Source: Acholeplasmataceae bacterium UBA5769 | GTDB taxonomy: Bacteria > Bacillota_I > Bacilli_A > Acholeplasmatales > Acholeplasmataceae | NCBI GenBank assembly: GCA_002418725.1 | Contig: DIER01000043.1 | Coordinates: 73,402-137,401 of the forward strand | DNA: 64,000 bases | Direction: 5' to 3' | In this document: piece by piece, positions 24,356 to 33,924 of the stretch | Numbering within the stretch: the first letter of the stretch is position 1 | How the letters are laid out: each line of letters begins with the position of its first letter | Program-made: the position numbers and the translations under genes | Notes under the pieces: model-generated | Told to the model about the DNA's origin: nothing | Databases searched by the model: none | Seen by the model: the letters and a program-made list of their open reading frames with translations, nothing else

Positions 24356-26712
24356 GATATCTATACCCATTAAATCGTGATTGGTTCTTCGCTCCTTATG
24401 AGAAAGAACATGAGTCAACCATTGATCTAGAATTATTTAAACCCATTGAAATTCCTCACAATCCTGTTGAGCTATCTTTTAACAACTTCAATGAAGCTGA
24501 TCTATGGGGTATCTTTACCTATGTTAGAACGATTGACATTACAGAAAGCATGGTCAAAAAGCACGTCGTGATGCGTTTTGAAGGTGTTGCACATCGTGCG
24601 AGCATCTACATTGGAAAAGATCACATCTTAACGCACGAAGGCGGCTACATTCCTTTTGAAGTGGACTTATCTTCACATGCATCGGCACCTAAAACATTAC
24701 AGATTAAAGTGGTTGTAGACACAAACGAACACGCACATATTCCCCCTTTTGGAGGTGTGGTTGATTATCTAGCTTATGGGGGGATCTATCGAGAAGTTTC
24801 ACTCATCGTTTCTGATGTTGCCTACATGACAGATGTCTTTGTTGAACAGTACGGAAAGCCCTCGTTTAAGGTTCATGTTTACACCTCGATTGAAGGTGGT
24901 CACTTAGAAGTGCAAATCATCGACAAAGAACAAAACGTTGTGTTCATCGGAAAAGAAACCATCAAAGTTGAACATACCACTATCCCTGTTCTCCTTGAGA
25001 ATCCACACCTGTGGGATATCGATGACCCCTATCTTTATACGGTGAAAGTCACCTATATTCACGATACAGAACAAGATGAAGTCTCTCTTCGTTTTGGGCT
25101 TCGTGAGGCTATATTCAAAAGAGATGGGTTTTATCTAAATCAAAAGAAGCGCATCCTCCAAGGATTGAACAGACATCAAAGTTTCCCTTATGTGGGGTAT
25201 GCGATGCCGAAACAAGCTCAAAGAGAAGATGCCGATATGATTCGTTATGATTTAGGATGTAATATCGTACGAACCTCACATTACCCACAGTCCACCCATT
25301 TTCTTGATCGCTGTGACGAGATTGGGTTACTTGTGTTTGAGGAAATACCTGGATGGCAGCACATTGGAGATGAAGCATGGAAAAAAGCCTCACTTGCCAA
25401 TTTAGATGCTATGATTGAACGCGACCGTAATCATCCCTCGATTGTCTTATGGGGTGTTCGTATTAACGAATCTCCAGATGATGATGCCTTCTACCAAAAG
25501 ATGAATGCACACGCGATGGCTCTTGATCCAACCAGACAACGAGGTGGTGTGAGAAATTTTGCTAAGAGTCATTTCTTTGAAGATGTCTATACCTATAACG
25601 ATTTCTCACATATGGGAAACAACAAAGGTTTAGAAAAGAAAGAACGTATCATAGGCGATGTTCCTTATCTTGTTACGGAGTTTAATGGACATATGTTTCC
25701 TACCAAACGCTATGATGAGGAAGCACATAGAGTAAGTCATTTAAAAAGACATCTCCGTGTTTTAGATGATGCCTATCATGAAAAAAATAGACTTGCTGGA
25801 GCAATCGGTTGGGTCTTTGCAGACTACAACACACACAAAGAATTTGGTAGCGGTGATAAGATTTGTTATCACGGCGTCATGGACATGTTTAGAATTCCCA
25901 AGATTGCCTCACTTGCGTATCGCACACAACAATCGATAGAACCTGTTTTGGAGGTGACCTCTACGATGAACCTCGGAGATCATCCAGGCGGTCAACTCGA
26001 TGACATTTATGTGATGACAAACCTTGATGAAGTCAAACTCTATAAAAATGACGTCTATATCAAAACATTCAAACCTGCCCATAAATTATATCCCAATTTA
26101 CCTCATCCACCGATCATCATAGACGATCTCATTGGTGAGACATTGATGAAAAATGAAAAAATGACATTTAAGGATGCAGAGCGCACAAAGAAAGTTTTAC
26201 GTGCGGTGACGACTTACGGCAATCACTTGCCGCTTTCATACAAACTACAGATGCTCTACATCTTAAAGAAATACAAGAAGACATATGGGGATGCGGTTAA
26301 TCTCTTTTACACTTATATGACTGGTTGGGGAACAAAGCATAATACATATCGTTTTGAAGGTTATCTCAATGGGGAAAAAGTAAAAGAAGTGATTAAGGAA
26401 CCTATCATTAAAACCGATCTTATCTTAGAGCATAACGGTAGAGATTTATGCATTGAAGAAACCTACGATGTGAAACGTTATGTGCTTAAGAAAGTGGATC
26501 AAAACAAAGAACTCTTACCTTATGCAAATGACGCTTTTACTGTTGAAGTGGAAGGATCGATTGAACTGATGGGTCCTAATCAACTTTCACTCATGGGAGG
26601 AGCCGTAGCGTTTTGGGTCAAATCTAAACAACCCGGGTTGGGGAAGATGACGATAAATCACGAGCACTTTACATTAATCGAAGAGGTGAATGTTAATGAA
26701 ACTAACACTTGA
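24352..26712 (+). CDS. GH2 beta-galactosidase/beta-glucuronidase-type hydrolase
   Basis: 786 aa from a TTG start at 24352 (MRYLYPLNRDWFF), with GAAGGA upstream and the start overlapping the GH36 stop (TTGA). N-terminal jelly-roll and immunoglobulin-like domains precede a TIM barrel with acid/base E373 in RINES and nucleophile E443 in TEFNG; GLNRHQSFPYVG and TSHYPQS are the usual substrate-loop motifs. This group acts on beta-galactosides, beta-glucuronides or related beta-linked sugars; the exact substrate is open. A C-terminal module of about 200 residues follows the barrel. No signal peptide. Third gene of the operon. Confidence 0.9.
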   Translation: MRYLYPLNRDWFFAPYEKEHESTIDLELFKPIEIPHNPVELSFNNFNEADLWGIFTYVRTIDITESMVKKHVVMRFEGVAHRASIYIGKDHILTHEGGYIPFEVDLSSHASAPKTLQIKVVVDTNEHAHIPPFGGVVDYLAYGGIYREVSLIVSDVAYMTDVFVEQYGKPSFKVHVYTSIEGGHLEVQIIDKEQNVVFIGKETIKVEHTTIPVLLENPHLWDIDDPYLYTVKVTYIHDTEQDEVSLRFGLREAIFKRDGFYLNQKKRILQGLNRHQSFPYVGYAMPKQAQREDADMIRYDLGCNIVRTSHYPQSTHFLDRCDEIGLLVFEEIPGWQHIGDEAWKKASLANLDAMIERDRNHPSIVLWGVRINESPDDDAFYQKMNAHAMALDPTRQRGGVRNFAKSHFFEDVYTYNDFSHMGNNKGLEKKERIIGDVPYLVTEFNGHMFPTKRYDEEAHRVSHLKRHLRVLDDAYHEKNRLAGAIGWVFADYNTHKEFGSGDKICYHGVMDMFRIPKIASLAYRTQQSIEPVLEVTSTMNLGDHPGGQLDDIYVMTNLDEVKLYKNDVYIKTFKPAHKLYPNLPHPPIIIDDLIGETLMKNEKMTFKDAERTKKVLRAVTTYGNHLPLSYKLQMLYILKKYKKTYGDAVNLFYTYMTGWGTKHNTYRFEGYLNGEKVKEVIKEPIIKTDLILEHNGRDLCIEETYDVKRYVLKKVDQNKELLPYANDAFTVEVEGSIELMGPNQLSLMGGAVAFWVKSKQPGLGKMTINHEHFTLIEEVNVNETNT

Positions 26713-29011
26713 AGAAAAAGTAGCATTACTTGACGGTCAAGATGTATGGCATACCAAACCACTTGGGGGGCTGCCATCACTCATGATGGCCGATGGACCG
26801 CATGGTTTAAGAAAACAATATGAGTCTAAAGATAATTTAGGTGTGCAAGGTAGCATGCCTGCAACCTGTTTTCCTACGGCGAGTTTAACCGCATGTAGTT
26901 TTGATAAAAAACTTTTAGCTCGCATGGGAAAATTGATGGCACTTGAAGCGAAAGAAAAAAAGGTTCAAGTCATTTTAGGACCGGGTATTAACATGAAAAG
27001 ATCGCCACTTTGTGGTAGAAACTTTGAGTATTTTTCTGAAGATCCCTATTTAGCTGGAGAACTTGGTGCAGCCATGGTTCGCGCCATTGAAGATGAAGGT
27101 GTTGGAACCTCTGTCAAACATTTTTTTGCCAACAACCAAGAAAGATATCGTTTTACGATAGATGCGATTGTCGATGAACGTGCACTTCATGAAATCTATT
27201 TAAGAGCATTTGAACGTGTGATCAAGGAAAATCCTGCGACTGTCATGGCTAGCTATAATAAAATCAATGGTTATTATGCAACCGAACACCCCTTTTTAAA
27301 TAAAATCCTTCGTAAAGAATGGGGTTATTATGGCGTTGTCGTCAGTGACTGGGGGGCTATTCACAACCGTCTAGCTTCTTTAAAAGCGTCCACTGACTTA
27401 GAAATGCCATCCTCGTTTGGGTTTCGTGCAGCAGAAATCATGAAAGAAGTACAAGATGATGCCGTAAGACAAGCGATCAATAAATCTTCAGATCGAATCA
27501 TTGAGATGGTCAAAAAGTATAAGGTCTTTGATGATGTTCAAGTGGATACACAAAAACATCACGAAGAAGCGATCAAAATCGCACGTGAATCGATGGTTTT
27601 ACTAAAAAACCAGGATGTACTACCACTTAAAAAAGATGAGAATATACTTGTAGTAGGTGGTTTTGTCGACCACATCAGATATCAAGGCGCTGGTTCTTCT
27701 CACATCAATCCAACGCACTTAGAACAAATCAAAGATGTCATCTCTGATTACTCACAGCACATCAGTTATCTTAAAGGATACACTTTAGATCATGAGAAAC
27801 TTGATGAACATGAAGTCACAAGCGTTCTCGAACACGCCAAAAATGTAGATAAGATTATCTATTTGTTAGGCTTACCTGAATCTGAAGAAGCAGAAGGTTA
27901 CGATCGCACACATCTCAACCTACCTCAAAAACAGATCACACTTCTTGAAAAAATTCATGAAGTGAATCCAAACATCATCGGTGTACAGATGGGGGGATCT
28001 GTGGTTAATTTATCGTTTGAACACCAATTATTAAAAGGATTACTTTTAGCATATTTAGGAGGACAAGGGGCAGCGAGAGCTATCTTTGATCTATTGTATG
28101 GAAAAGAAAATCCATCAGGTAGACTCGCAGAAACGTGGATTGATGATATACATGCATGCAATGTGCAGTTAAACAACGATAATCATGCCGTTTATTATGA
28201 TGAATCCATTTTTATCGGATATCGCTACTATACATCCTACAGCCAAAAACCACATTACCCGTTTGGTTATGGTTTGAGTTATACTACCTTTGATTATCAA
28301 GACATTTCCGTTTTCGACCATGGGACCTTTTTTGAAATTACCTTTAATCTCACGAATACCGGACATGTGAAAGGTAAAGAGGTTGTACAAATCTATATCG
28401 AAAACAATGAATCTTCTGTCTATAAAGCGCGTTATGAGCTAAAAGCATTCGATAAAATCGAACTTGAACCTCAAGAAACCAAACAAGTCAAGATCGAACT
28501 TAGTAAAGATGCGTTTGCACATTGGGATATCTATAAAAAGCGTTGGGTGATCGAAAAAGGTAATTATGAAATAGTGATTGCAAAAAATGTTTGTCAAGAA
28601 ATCGATTCAATCGATGTTTTTGTTGAAGGTGAAGAAGTTCACCACTCTTCACTGAGTTATCAAAAATATACCTATGACACGTCTGATTTTTCTAAACTTA
28701 TTCCCTTTGCATTACCCCCTAGATCACTTACAAGAAAGAGACCTTATACCTTATCTTCGACACTCGAAGATGCAAGCCATACATTGATGGGAAGAATGGT
28801 TTCAAAAATGATCATGAAACAAGCGATGAAGGAAGCTAAAAATATGTCGCCTGAACTGATGGAGATGGCTAAGAAAACGATGATGGAAACACCTCTTCAC
28901 ATGCTTGTTTTATTCTCAGCTGGGAAAGTTAGTTTTGAAAACGGACTTGGTCTTGTTGATTTAATGAATGGACACTTTTTCAAGGGTTATAAAAAATTAA
29001 AGAAAAAATAG
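26696..29011 (+). CDS. GH3 beta-glucosidase-type hydrolase
   Basis: 771 aa from ATG 26696, 7 bases after GAGGTG; the ATG at 26690 is too close. It shows the family 3 layout: N-terminal TIM barrel with KHFFANNQE and the nucleophile D218 in VVSDWG, the alpha/beta sandwich with GAGSSHINP, then a fibronectin III-like domain (FEITFNLTNTG..KGKEVVQIY). A C-terminal helical tail of about 100 residues (from SLTRKRPYTL) occurs in many Firmicute cytoplasmic GH3 enzymes. Cleaves beta-linked glucose or related sugars. Start lies inside the end of the GH2 gene (17-base overlap). Confidence 0.92.
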   Translation: MKLTLEEKVALLDGQDVWHTKPLGGLPSLMMADGPHGLRKQYESKDNLGVQGSMPATCFPTASLTACSFDKKLLARMGKLMALEAKEKKVQVILGPGINMKRSPLCGRNFEYFSEDPYLAGELGAAMVRAIEDEGVGTSVKHFFANNQERYRFTIDAIVDERALHEIYLRAFERVIKENPATVMASYNKINGYYATEHPFLNKILRKEWGYYGVVVSDWGAIHNRLASLKASTDLEMPSSFGFRAAEIMKEVQDDAVRQAINKSSDRIIEMVKKYKVFDDVQVDTQKHHEEAIKIARESMVLLKNQDVLPLKKDENILVVGGFVDHIRYQGAGSSHINPTHLEQIKDVISDYSQHISYLKGYTLDHEKLDEHEVTSVLEHAKNVDKIIYLLGLPESEEAEGYDRTHLNLPQKQITLLEKIHEVNPNIIGVQMGGSVVNLSFEHQLLKGLLLAYLGGQGAARAIFDLLYGKENPSGRLAETWIDDIHACNVQLNNDNHAVYYDESIFIGYRYYTSYSQKPHYPFGYGLSYTTFDYQDISVFDHGTFFEITFNLTNTGHVKGKEVVQIYIENNESSVYKARYELKAFDKIELEPQETKQVKIELSKDAFAHWDIYKKRWVIEKGNYEIVIAKNVCQEIDSIDVFVEGEEVHHSSLSYQKYTYDTSDFSKLIPFALPPRSLTRKRPYTLSSTLEDASHTLMGRMVSKMIMKQAMKEAKNMSPELMEMAKKTMMETPLHMLVLFSAGKVSFENGLGLVDLMNGHFFKGYKKLKKK

Positions 29012-29019
29012 GTAAAAAC

Positions 29020-30477
29020 ATGGAAAACACAGTATCCAAACAAACGAAATATGTTTACGCGATGACCGGCATGGGTCGCGATATGATGTATGCCCTTTAC
29101 GCTAATTTCCTCATTGTCTTTTTAACGGATGCGTTAGGTTTACCCAATTGGCAGTTGATTGCTGTCGGGACCATTATTGCTGTAGCAAGAATATGGGATG
29201 CAATCAACGATCCCATGATGGGAACTATTGTCGATAACACCAAATCAAAACACGGGAAGTTTAAACCCTGGATATTGATTGGTGCGATTTCATCTGCGAT
29301 TATCTTTTTCATTCTTTTCCAAGATTTAGGACTTACAGGTACAAGTTTTGTTGTCGTTTTTGGTATCTTATATGTTTTATCAGGCATGACGTTCACGATG
29401 AATGATATCTCTTACTGGTCGATGTATCCAAGTTTTACCACGGACCCCAAAGAAAGAGAATCCATTGGATCACTTGCGCGTATATTCGCAAGCGTAGGGA
29501 TGTTTATTACGATTGCTTTAGTTCCAATCATTTATCAAAATGCGAGCGTCGGACCGATTAAAGCTTTTTCGATGATTGCTTTAATCATTGCTTTAATCTT
29601 CGTTTTATCTCAAATCATTGTTTTCTTCTTTGTAAAACAACCTAAAAACAAGATTGCAGAAGCTGATACGCGTAAAACAACACTTAAAGATATGGTTAAA
29701 GTTATCTTTAAAAACGATCAACTTGTGATCATTATTATCGCCATATTTTTATTCAACAGTGGATACTTTATAACAACAGCACTCGGTATTTATTTTTTCA
29801 ACTATGACTTTAATAAATATGGTGGTGTTGAGTTTACGATGTTTTCGGCAATTTTAGCCATCAGTCAACTGACGGCACTCATCATTTTCCCTAAATTGAT
29901 GAAGTATATGTCGAGAAAGAAACTGTTCACCATCTCTGTCATCATGATTACGGTAGGATACCTTATTTTCATGAGTGTAGGCTATATTCTACCACTTAAC
30001 ATGGTCTTTATTGGCATCGCTGGTTTGGTTCTTTTTAGTGGGCAAGGGTTTATACAGGTATTGGTTTTAGTCATGTTAGCGGATACCATTGAGTACGGTC
30101 AATGGAAACTTGGAACAAGAAATGAATCCATCGTCTTTGCGATTAATCCATTTGTCACGAAACTTGCAACCTCTGTTCAAGTGTTTGTCGTTTCCATCAC
30201 ACTTGCCGCTTCAGGGTTAAACGAAAAAGTCATAAATCCTTTAACAGTAGCTAGAAAACTAGACCCCAACATGACAACCGAACAGGCAAGAGCGATGATT
30301 GCATCAAACGTGACACCTGAGATGCTGCTTCAATTAAGATCAGCTATGATCGTTATCCCACTCATTTTGATTGTTGTATCTTATATGGTTTACAGGTTGA
30401 AGTTTAAAATTGATGCGGATATGTATCGAAAGATTACACGTGATTTAGAAAAGCGAATCGAAGATCAAACAGCATAA
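29020..30477 (+). CDS. GPH-family sugar:cation symporter
   Basis: 485 aa membrane transporter with about 12 hydrophobic helices. RIWDAINDPMMG and the loop KSKHGKFKPW are hallmarks of the glycoside-pentoside-hexuronide (GPH, melibiose-carrier) family within the MFS, which import sugars with Na+ or H+. As the last gene of the operon, 8 bases after the GH3 gene, it is the obvious importer for the oligosaccharides cleaved by the four hydrolases. A long loop near residues 410-425 (MTTEQARAMIAS) is common in this family. Strong terminator follows. Confidence 0.92.
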   Translation: MENTVSKQTKYVYAMTGMGRDMMYALYANFLIVFLTDALGLPNWQLIAVGTIIAVARIWDAINDPMMGTIVDNTKSKHGKFKPWILIGAISSAIIFFILFQDLGLTGTSFVVVFGILYVLSGMTFTMNDISYWSMYPSFTTDPKERESIGSLARIFASVGMFITIALVPIIYQNASVGPIKAFSMIALIIALIFVLSQIIVFFFVKQPKNKIAEADTRKTTLKDMVKVIFKNDQLVIIIIAIFLFNSGYFITTALGIYFFNYDFNKYGGVEFTMFSAILAISQLTALIIFPKLMKYMSRKKLFTISVIMITVGYLIFMSVGYILPLNMVFIGIAGLVLFSGQGFIQVLVLVMLADTIEYGQWKLGTRNESIVFAINPFVTKLATSVQVFVVSITLAASGLNEKVINPLTVARKLDPNMTTEQARAMIASNVTPEMLLQLRSAMIVIPLILIVVSYMVYRLKFKIDADMYRKITRDLEKRIEDQTA

Positions 30478-30481
30478 ACTC

Positions 30482-30511
30482 AAAGCACCTCTCGCAAGGT
30501 GCTTTTCTTTC
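30482..30511 (+). terminator. Terminator of the glycoside operon
   Basis: AAAGCACCT / AGGTGCTTT stem with 6-base loop followed by TCTTT. Confidence 0.85.
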
Positions 30512-30598
30512 GTCAAACGATTGTGGCGTATACGCCCTGTTCAAGTTTTTCCTTGAATGATAAGATAAAAGTGTAATCAAAAGAGAGGATGATTTTTG

Positions 30599-31069
30599 AT
30601 GCAAGGTATTTATCTCGCATTTCAAGGATGTGAAAAAAACATATTAAAAACATTACTGAGTGGCATTGACTTTTCAGACTATCAGTTTGATGTGGGTCAC
30701 TTTGAATCACGTAAAGAATTTTTCCTTCATCCAGATTGGGAATATCTAGAACAACAAGCCATCGAAACTTCAGAGGAAGCTAAAAAGCGATTACTCGAAA
30801 CAGAAGATGATTATGAACGTATTGAAAACCTAACGCTGCTTGTCAGAAATAAAACCACACGTAAGAAAAAGATTGAAACGTTTAAAGATCTTGTTGATGG
30901 TCCATACGACCTCGCACTTAAAGTAAAAGATCACAACACGGTTGAAGTCTATTCCACCAAAGAAGATGTGCTCAAGAAGATTATGTGTAATGCAAAAGGT
31001 TCTGGTGCACCATTAACACTGTTTAAACCATTTGAAAACATTGAACTCAACACGATTTTGGGGTTTTAA
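30599..31069 (+). CDS. Uncharacterised protein
   Basis: 156 aa from ATG 30599 with AGAGGA upstream. Soluble, charged, with a probable helical middle part (EYLEQQAIETSEEAKKRLLETEDDYERIENL) and a beta-rich end (YDLALKVKDHNTVEVYS). I recognise no family and no catalytic motif. It is a single gene between the terminator of the glycoside operon and a bidirectional terminator shared with uppP. Codon use looks like the neighbours, so there is no sign of recent transfer. Confidence 0.7.
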   Translation: MQGIYLAFQGCEKNILKTLLSGIDFSDYQFDVGHFESRKEFFLHPDWEYLEQQAIETSEEAKKRLLETEDDYERIENLTLLVRNKTTRKKKIETFKDLVDGPYDLALKVKDHNTVEVYSTKEDVLKKIMCNAKGSGAPLTLFKPFENIELNTILGF

Positions 31070-31145
31070 AAAAAATTTGTTGAAACCTTTGTGTACCATG
31101 TCATGAACTTATGTCTATGTGATGGCATAACGACGTTAACAAATG

Positions 31146-31176
31146 AAAAAAGCACGATGAGCTCGTGCTTTTGTTT
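31146..31176. terminator. Bidirectional terminator
   Basis: AAAAGCACGA / TCGTGCTTTT with 5-base loop between the orphan gene (+) and uppP (-); A-rich on the left and T-rich on the right. Confidence 0.85.
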
Positions 31177-31186
31177 ATATAGGGTA

Positions 31187-31996
31187 TTAAATGATGTAAA
31201 GTGTGATGGCGACAAGACCGATGATGAAGCAGTAAATTGAAAAATAAACAAGATTTTTCACTTTGACGTAATTATATAAAAATCTAACGGATATTAAACT
31301 GAAGACAAAACTCATGATAAAGGCAAGTGTGTAACCAACGTAGTGAATGGATTCATTCGTCTGAAAGGCTTCATAAAGACCGAGGATAGAGACAGGAACG
31401 GAAATGACTAAATAGCTTAAGAATGAGAAACGAAGCACTTTTTTAAGTTCTATTTTTTGCGTCAAGCCACCCGATATGGTAATACCACTCCGAGAGATTC
31501 CTGGGAAAATAGCAAACATTTGAAACGCACCGATCACCAAAGCGTTTTGCCAGGTCACATCGTTTTTCCACTGGATATCTCTTTGTTTATAGACATAGAA
31601 GAGTAAACCAGAGGTGATGATTAATGCGAAACCTACAGATAATAAATCATCGGGTAAATAATCTTTAATCAAAAGACCCATCAATCCAACAGGAATAACC
31701 GCTACAATCAATTTAAGCACATAAATGAAATCATCTTTTCCCGTTTCATCTTTGCGAATTAAATAACAAAATGTTCCTTTAATCAGCTGACCAACGTCAC
31801 GTCTAAAGAAATATAACAACGCGAGGAATGAACCTGTGTTAGTTATCATCAAAAAAGTCGGAAACGAGGTCATATCCATCTTAAAGAGATGACTGAATAA
31901 GGTTAAGTGACCGCTGCTGGAAATCGGGAAAATTTCGGTCACCCCTTGGATAATTCCAAGCAAAATATATTTAATAATTTCTATCCATTGATCCAT
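31187..31996 (-). CDS. uppP: Undecaprenyl-diphosphatase
   Basis: Membrane phosphatase that recycles undecaprenyl diphosphate to the monophosphate lipid carrier. 269 aa from ATG 31996 (MDQWIEIIKYILLG). The two half-site motifs are present: EIFPISSSGHL (residues 21-31) and FPGISRSG, with about eight membrane helices. A GGTGAT site lies 4 bases before the ATG. It is divergent from a DUF368 gene whose family is reported to flip the same lipid. In a wall-less organism the carrier would serve envelope glycans or glycolipids rather than murein. Confidence 0.94.
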   Translation of the reverse strand: MDQWIEIIKYILLGIIQGVTEIFPISSSGHLTLFSHLFKMDMTSFPTFLMITNTGSFLALLYFFRRDVGQLIKGTFCYLIRKDETGKDDFIYVLKLIVAVIPVGLMGLLIKDYLPDDLLSVGFALIITSGLLFYVYKQRDIQWKNDVTWQNALVIGAFQMFAIFPGISRSGITISGGLTQKIELKKVLRFSFLSYLVISVPVSILGLYEAFQTNESIHYVGYTLAFIMSFVFSLISVRFLYNYVKVKNLVYFSIYCFIIGLVAITLYII

Positions 31997-32011
31997 GTTA
32001 TCACCGTAATC

Positions 32012-32020
32012 ATTATAGCA
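32012..32020 (-). promoter_or_regulatory. Extended -10 promoter of uppP
   Basis: TGCTATAAT on the minus strand, only 15 bases before the chosen start codon; the leader would be about 9 bases. No good -35 box. Confidence 0.5.
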
Positions 32021-32040
32021 CAATCAAAGTTAAATAAATA

Positions 32041-32049
32041 TGCTACAAT
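32041..32049 (+). promoter_or_regulatory. Possible promoter of the DUF368 gene
   Basis: Extended -10 TGCTACAAT pointing away from the uppP promoter; a second -10-like TATACT lies at 32108-32113. Neither has a good -35 box, so the true start is uncertain. Confidence 0.35.
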
Positions 32050-32136
32050 GGAAACAATCACTTGAAATTTAGAAAAGCCTATGAAATACTTTTCCACATA
32101 GATAAGGTATACTAAAGATAGATAGAGGAGCTTATC

Positions 32137-33024
32137 ATGAATCATATCATCAAGATAGTTAAAGGGTCTTTGGTGGGGTTAGGGAGCATTTTACCAGGCA
32201 TTTCTGGCTCAATGGTCGCGACCATATTAAAGATTTACACTGAATTAATTACTGCATTAAATCAGTTTACGAAAAAGCCATTTAAGGCTATTTTGTCTGT
32301 GTGGCAATACATTGTTGGTGTTCTTTTGGGCTATGTGATTGGATTTTTACTGATTAAGGTTTTCTTAGAAAATTTTCCAATCCCCTTTACACTCCTTTTC
32401 ATCGGGTTCATCTTAGGTTCGATCCCGAGTGTAACTCCTGAACTTAAAAACATACCAAAGAAATGGCATCATTACGCCATTATGATACTTGCTTGTTTGA
32501 TGATGATCTTGTTCATGTTTGTCCAAGAACAAAGTGCATCCACAGGTGGTTGGACTTATTATCTCATTGTGTTTATCATCGGTTTTATTACAGCTGCATC
32601 ACTGATTACCCCAGGTTTATCTGCAGCAACTCTTCTGATGGCGCTCGGTTATTTTCATTTGCTTATCTCTTTGGTAGACGATGTACTTAGAGCGATACTC
32701 ACCTTCAATTTGACTGAAATTATGCCTTATTTACCCATGTTACTGATGCTTGCACTTGGTTTACTGATTGGTCTCATTGTGATTGGTAAAGTGATGTATC
32801 AAGTCTTAATGCATTTTAAGGTTCATTTCTATATGGCGATCTTAGGCATCATTCTCATCTCCCCATTCAATATTCTATTCGAACTTCAGACATCCACACA
32901 ACAGAATGTGTTCGATACCCCCTGGTATCAATGGATAGTTGGCGTCATACTCTTTTTCATTGGCATTTACACAACCTATAAACTCGCGACAAAACGTTCA
33001 TTTAAGGAGGATTCACATGATTAA
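32137..33024 (+). CDS. DUF368 membrane protein (PopT-type undecaprenyl-phosphate transporter)
   Basis: 295 aa, eight or more membrane helices. The family motif occurs twice, once per half: LGSILPGISGSMVATIL near the N-terminus and ITPGLSAATLLMALG in the middle, which suggests an inverted-repeat fold. DUF368 proteins (PopT) have been shown to recycle undecaprenyl phosphate across the membrane. The divergent neighbour uppP makes exactly this lipid and the downstream galU, overlapping by 8 bases, supplies UDP-glucose, so the three genes look like one envelope-glycan module. The function is transferred from the family and the context. Confidence 0.85.
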   Translation: MNHIIKIVKGSLVGLGSILPGISGSMVATILKIYTELITALNQFTKKPFKAILSVWQYIVGVLLGYVIGFLLIKVFLENFPIPFTLLFIGFILGSIPSVTPELKNIPKKWHHYAIMILACLMMILFMFVQEQSASTGGWTYYLIVFIIGFITAASLITPGLSAATLLMALGYFHLLISLVDDVLRAILTFNLTEIMPYLPMLLMLALGLLIGLIVIGKVMYQVLMHFKVHFYMAILGIILISPFNILFELQTSTQQNVFDTPWYQWIVGVILFFIGIYTTYKLATKRSFKEDSHD

Positions 33025-33883
33025 AAAAGCAGTCATTCCTGCAGCCGGGTACGGCACAAGATTTTTACCGATCACGAAAGCATTACCTAAAGAACTTTTA
33101 CCAATCATTGATAGACCCACCATTGAGTACATCGTCAATGAAGCGATTGAAGCGGGTATGACAGATATATTACTCATTGTCAGCTCCAACAAAAATGCAA
33201 TCATCGATTACTTTGACTACAACATTGAACTTGAGACCATCCTACTTCAAAAAAACAAACACTATGAATATGGTTTGGTACGAAACATTGGTGTTGGTGC
33301 GAACATTCACTATATTCGCCAACGTGAACAACTTGGATTAGGACACGCTGTACTTCAAGCAGAAGCGTTTATCAGCGGCGAGCCCTTCGCTGTGCTTTTA
33401 GGCGATGACATGTATGTGGGAAAAGATAAACCCGCTATCAAACAATTGGCAGATGTTTATGAGAAAGTCCAATCAAGTGTTTTAGGGACCATGGAAGTTG
33501 AACTTAAAAACACATCAAAATATGGCATCTGTATTCCTAAAGAAGGTTCTTCAAAGCCTATTGTAGAATTAAAAGGTGTTGTTGAAAAACCTAAAGTGGA
33601 AGATGCACCCTCGCGTCAAGCCATTGCGGGAAGATATATTTTAACACCCGCCATTTTTGATTATTTGAAAAACCAAACCAAAGGTGCGGGAAATGAAATC
33701 CAACTCACCGATGCCATTCTACGTTTGATGGCTACAGAGAAAGTTTATGCCTATGATATTCAAGGAAAACGATATGATGTTGGAAATAAAGTTGACTACA
33801 TCGAAGCAATCCTTGATTTCGGTTTAGAAAAAGATGAGATTAAAGATGATTTAAAAGCTTTAATTAAGCGAAAGGCTAAGTAA
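33017..33883 (+). CDS. galU: UTP-glucose-1-phosphate uridylyltransferase
   Basis: Makes UDP-glucose from UTP and glucose-1-phosphate, the donor for glycolipids and polysaccharides and the partner of galactose metabolism. 288 aa from ATG 33017, 6 bases after AAGGAGG. KKAVIPAAGYGTRFLPITKALPKELLP is split here into its parts: IPAAGYGTRFLP and TKALPKELLPI, the nucleotide-binding signature; GEPFAVLLGDDMY and VEKP follow. Overlaps the DUF368 gene by 8 bases. Confidence 0.96.
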   Translation: MIKKAVIPAAGYGTRFLPITKALPKELLPIIDRPTIEYIVNEAIEAGMTDILLIVSSNKNAIIDYFDYNIELETILLQKNKHYEYGLVRNIGVGANIHYIRQREQLGLGHAVLQAEAFISGEPFAVLLGDDMYVGKDKPAIKQLADVYEKVQSSVLGTMEVELKNTSKYGICIPKEGSSKPIVELKGVVEKPKVEDAPSRQAIAGRYILTPAIFDYLKNQTKGAGNEIQLTDAILRLMATEKVYAYDIQGKRYDVGNKVDYIEAILDFGLEKDEIKDDLKALIKRKAK

Positions 33884-33889
33884 AGTCTA

Positions 33890-33918
33890 TTTACTTTCCT
33901 AAGGTTGTCTATTATAAT
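33890..33918 (+). promoter_or_regulatory. Promoter of the serS T-box leader
   Basis: TTTACT (33890-33895) and TATAAT (33913-33918) with a 17-base spacer; transcription would start near 33925. Confidence 0.7.
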
Positions 33919-33924
33919 AGAGAT

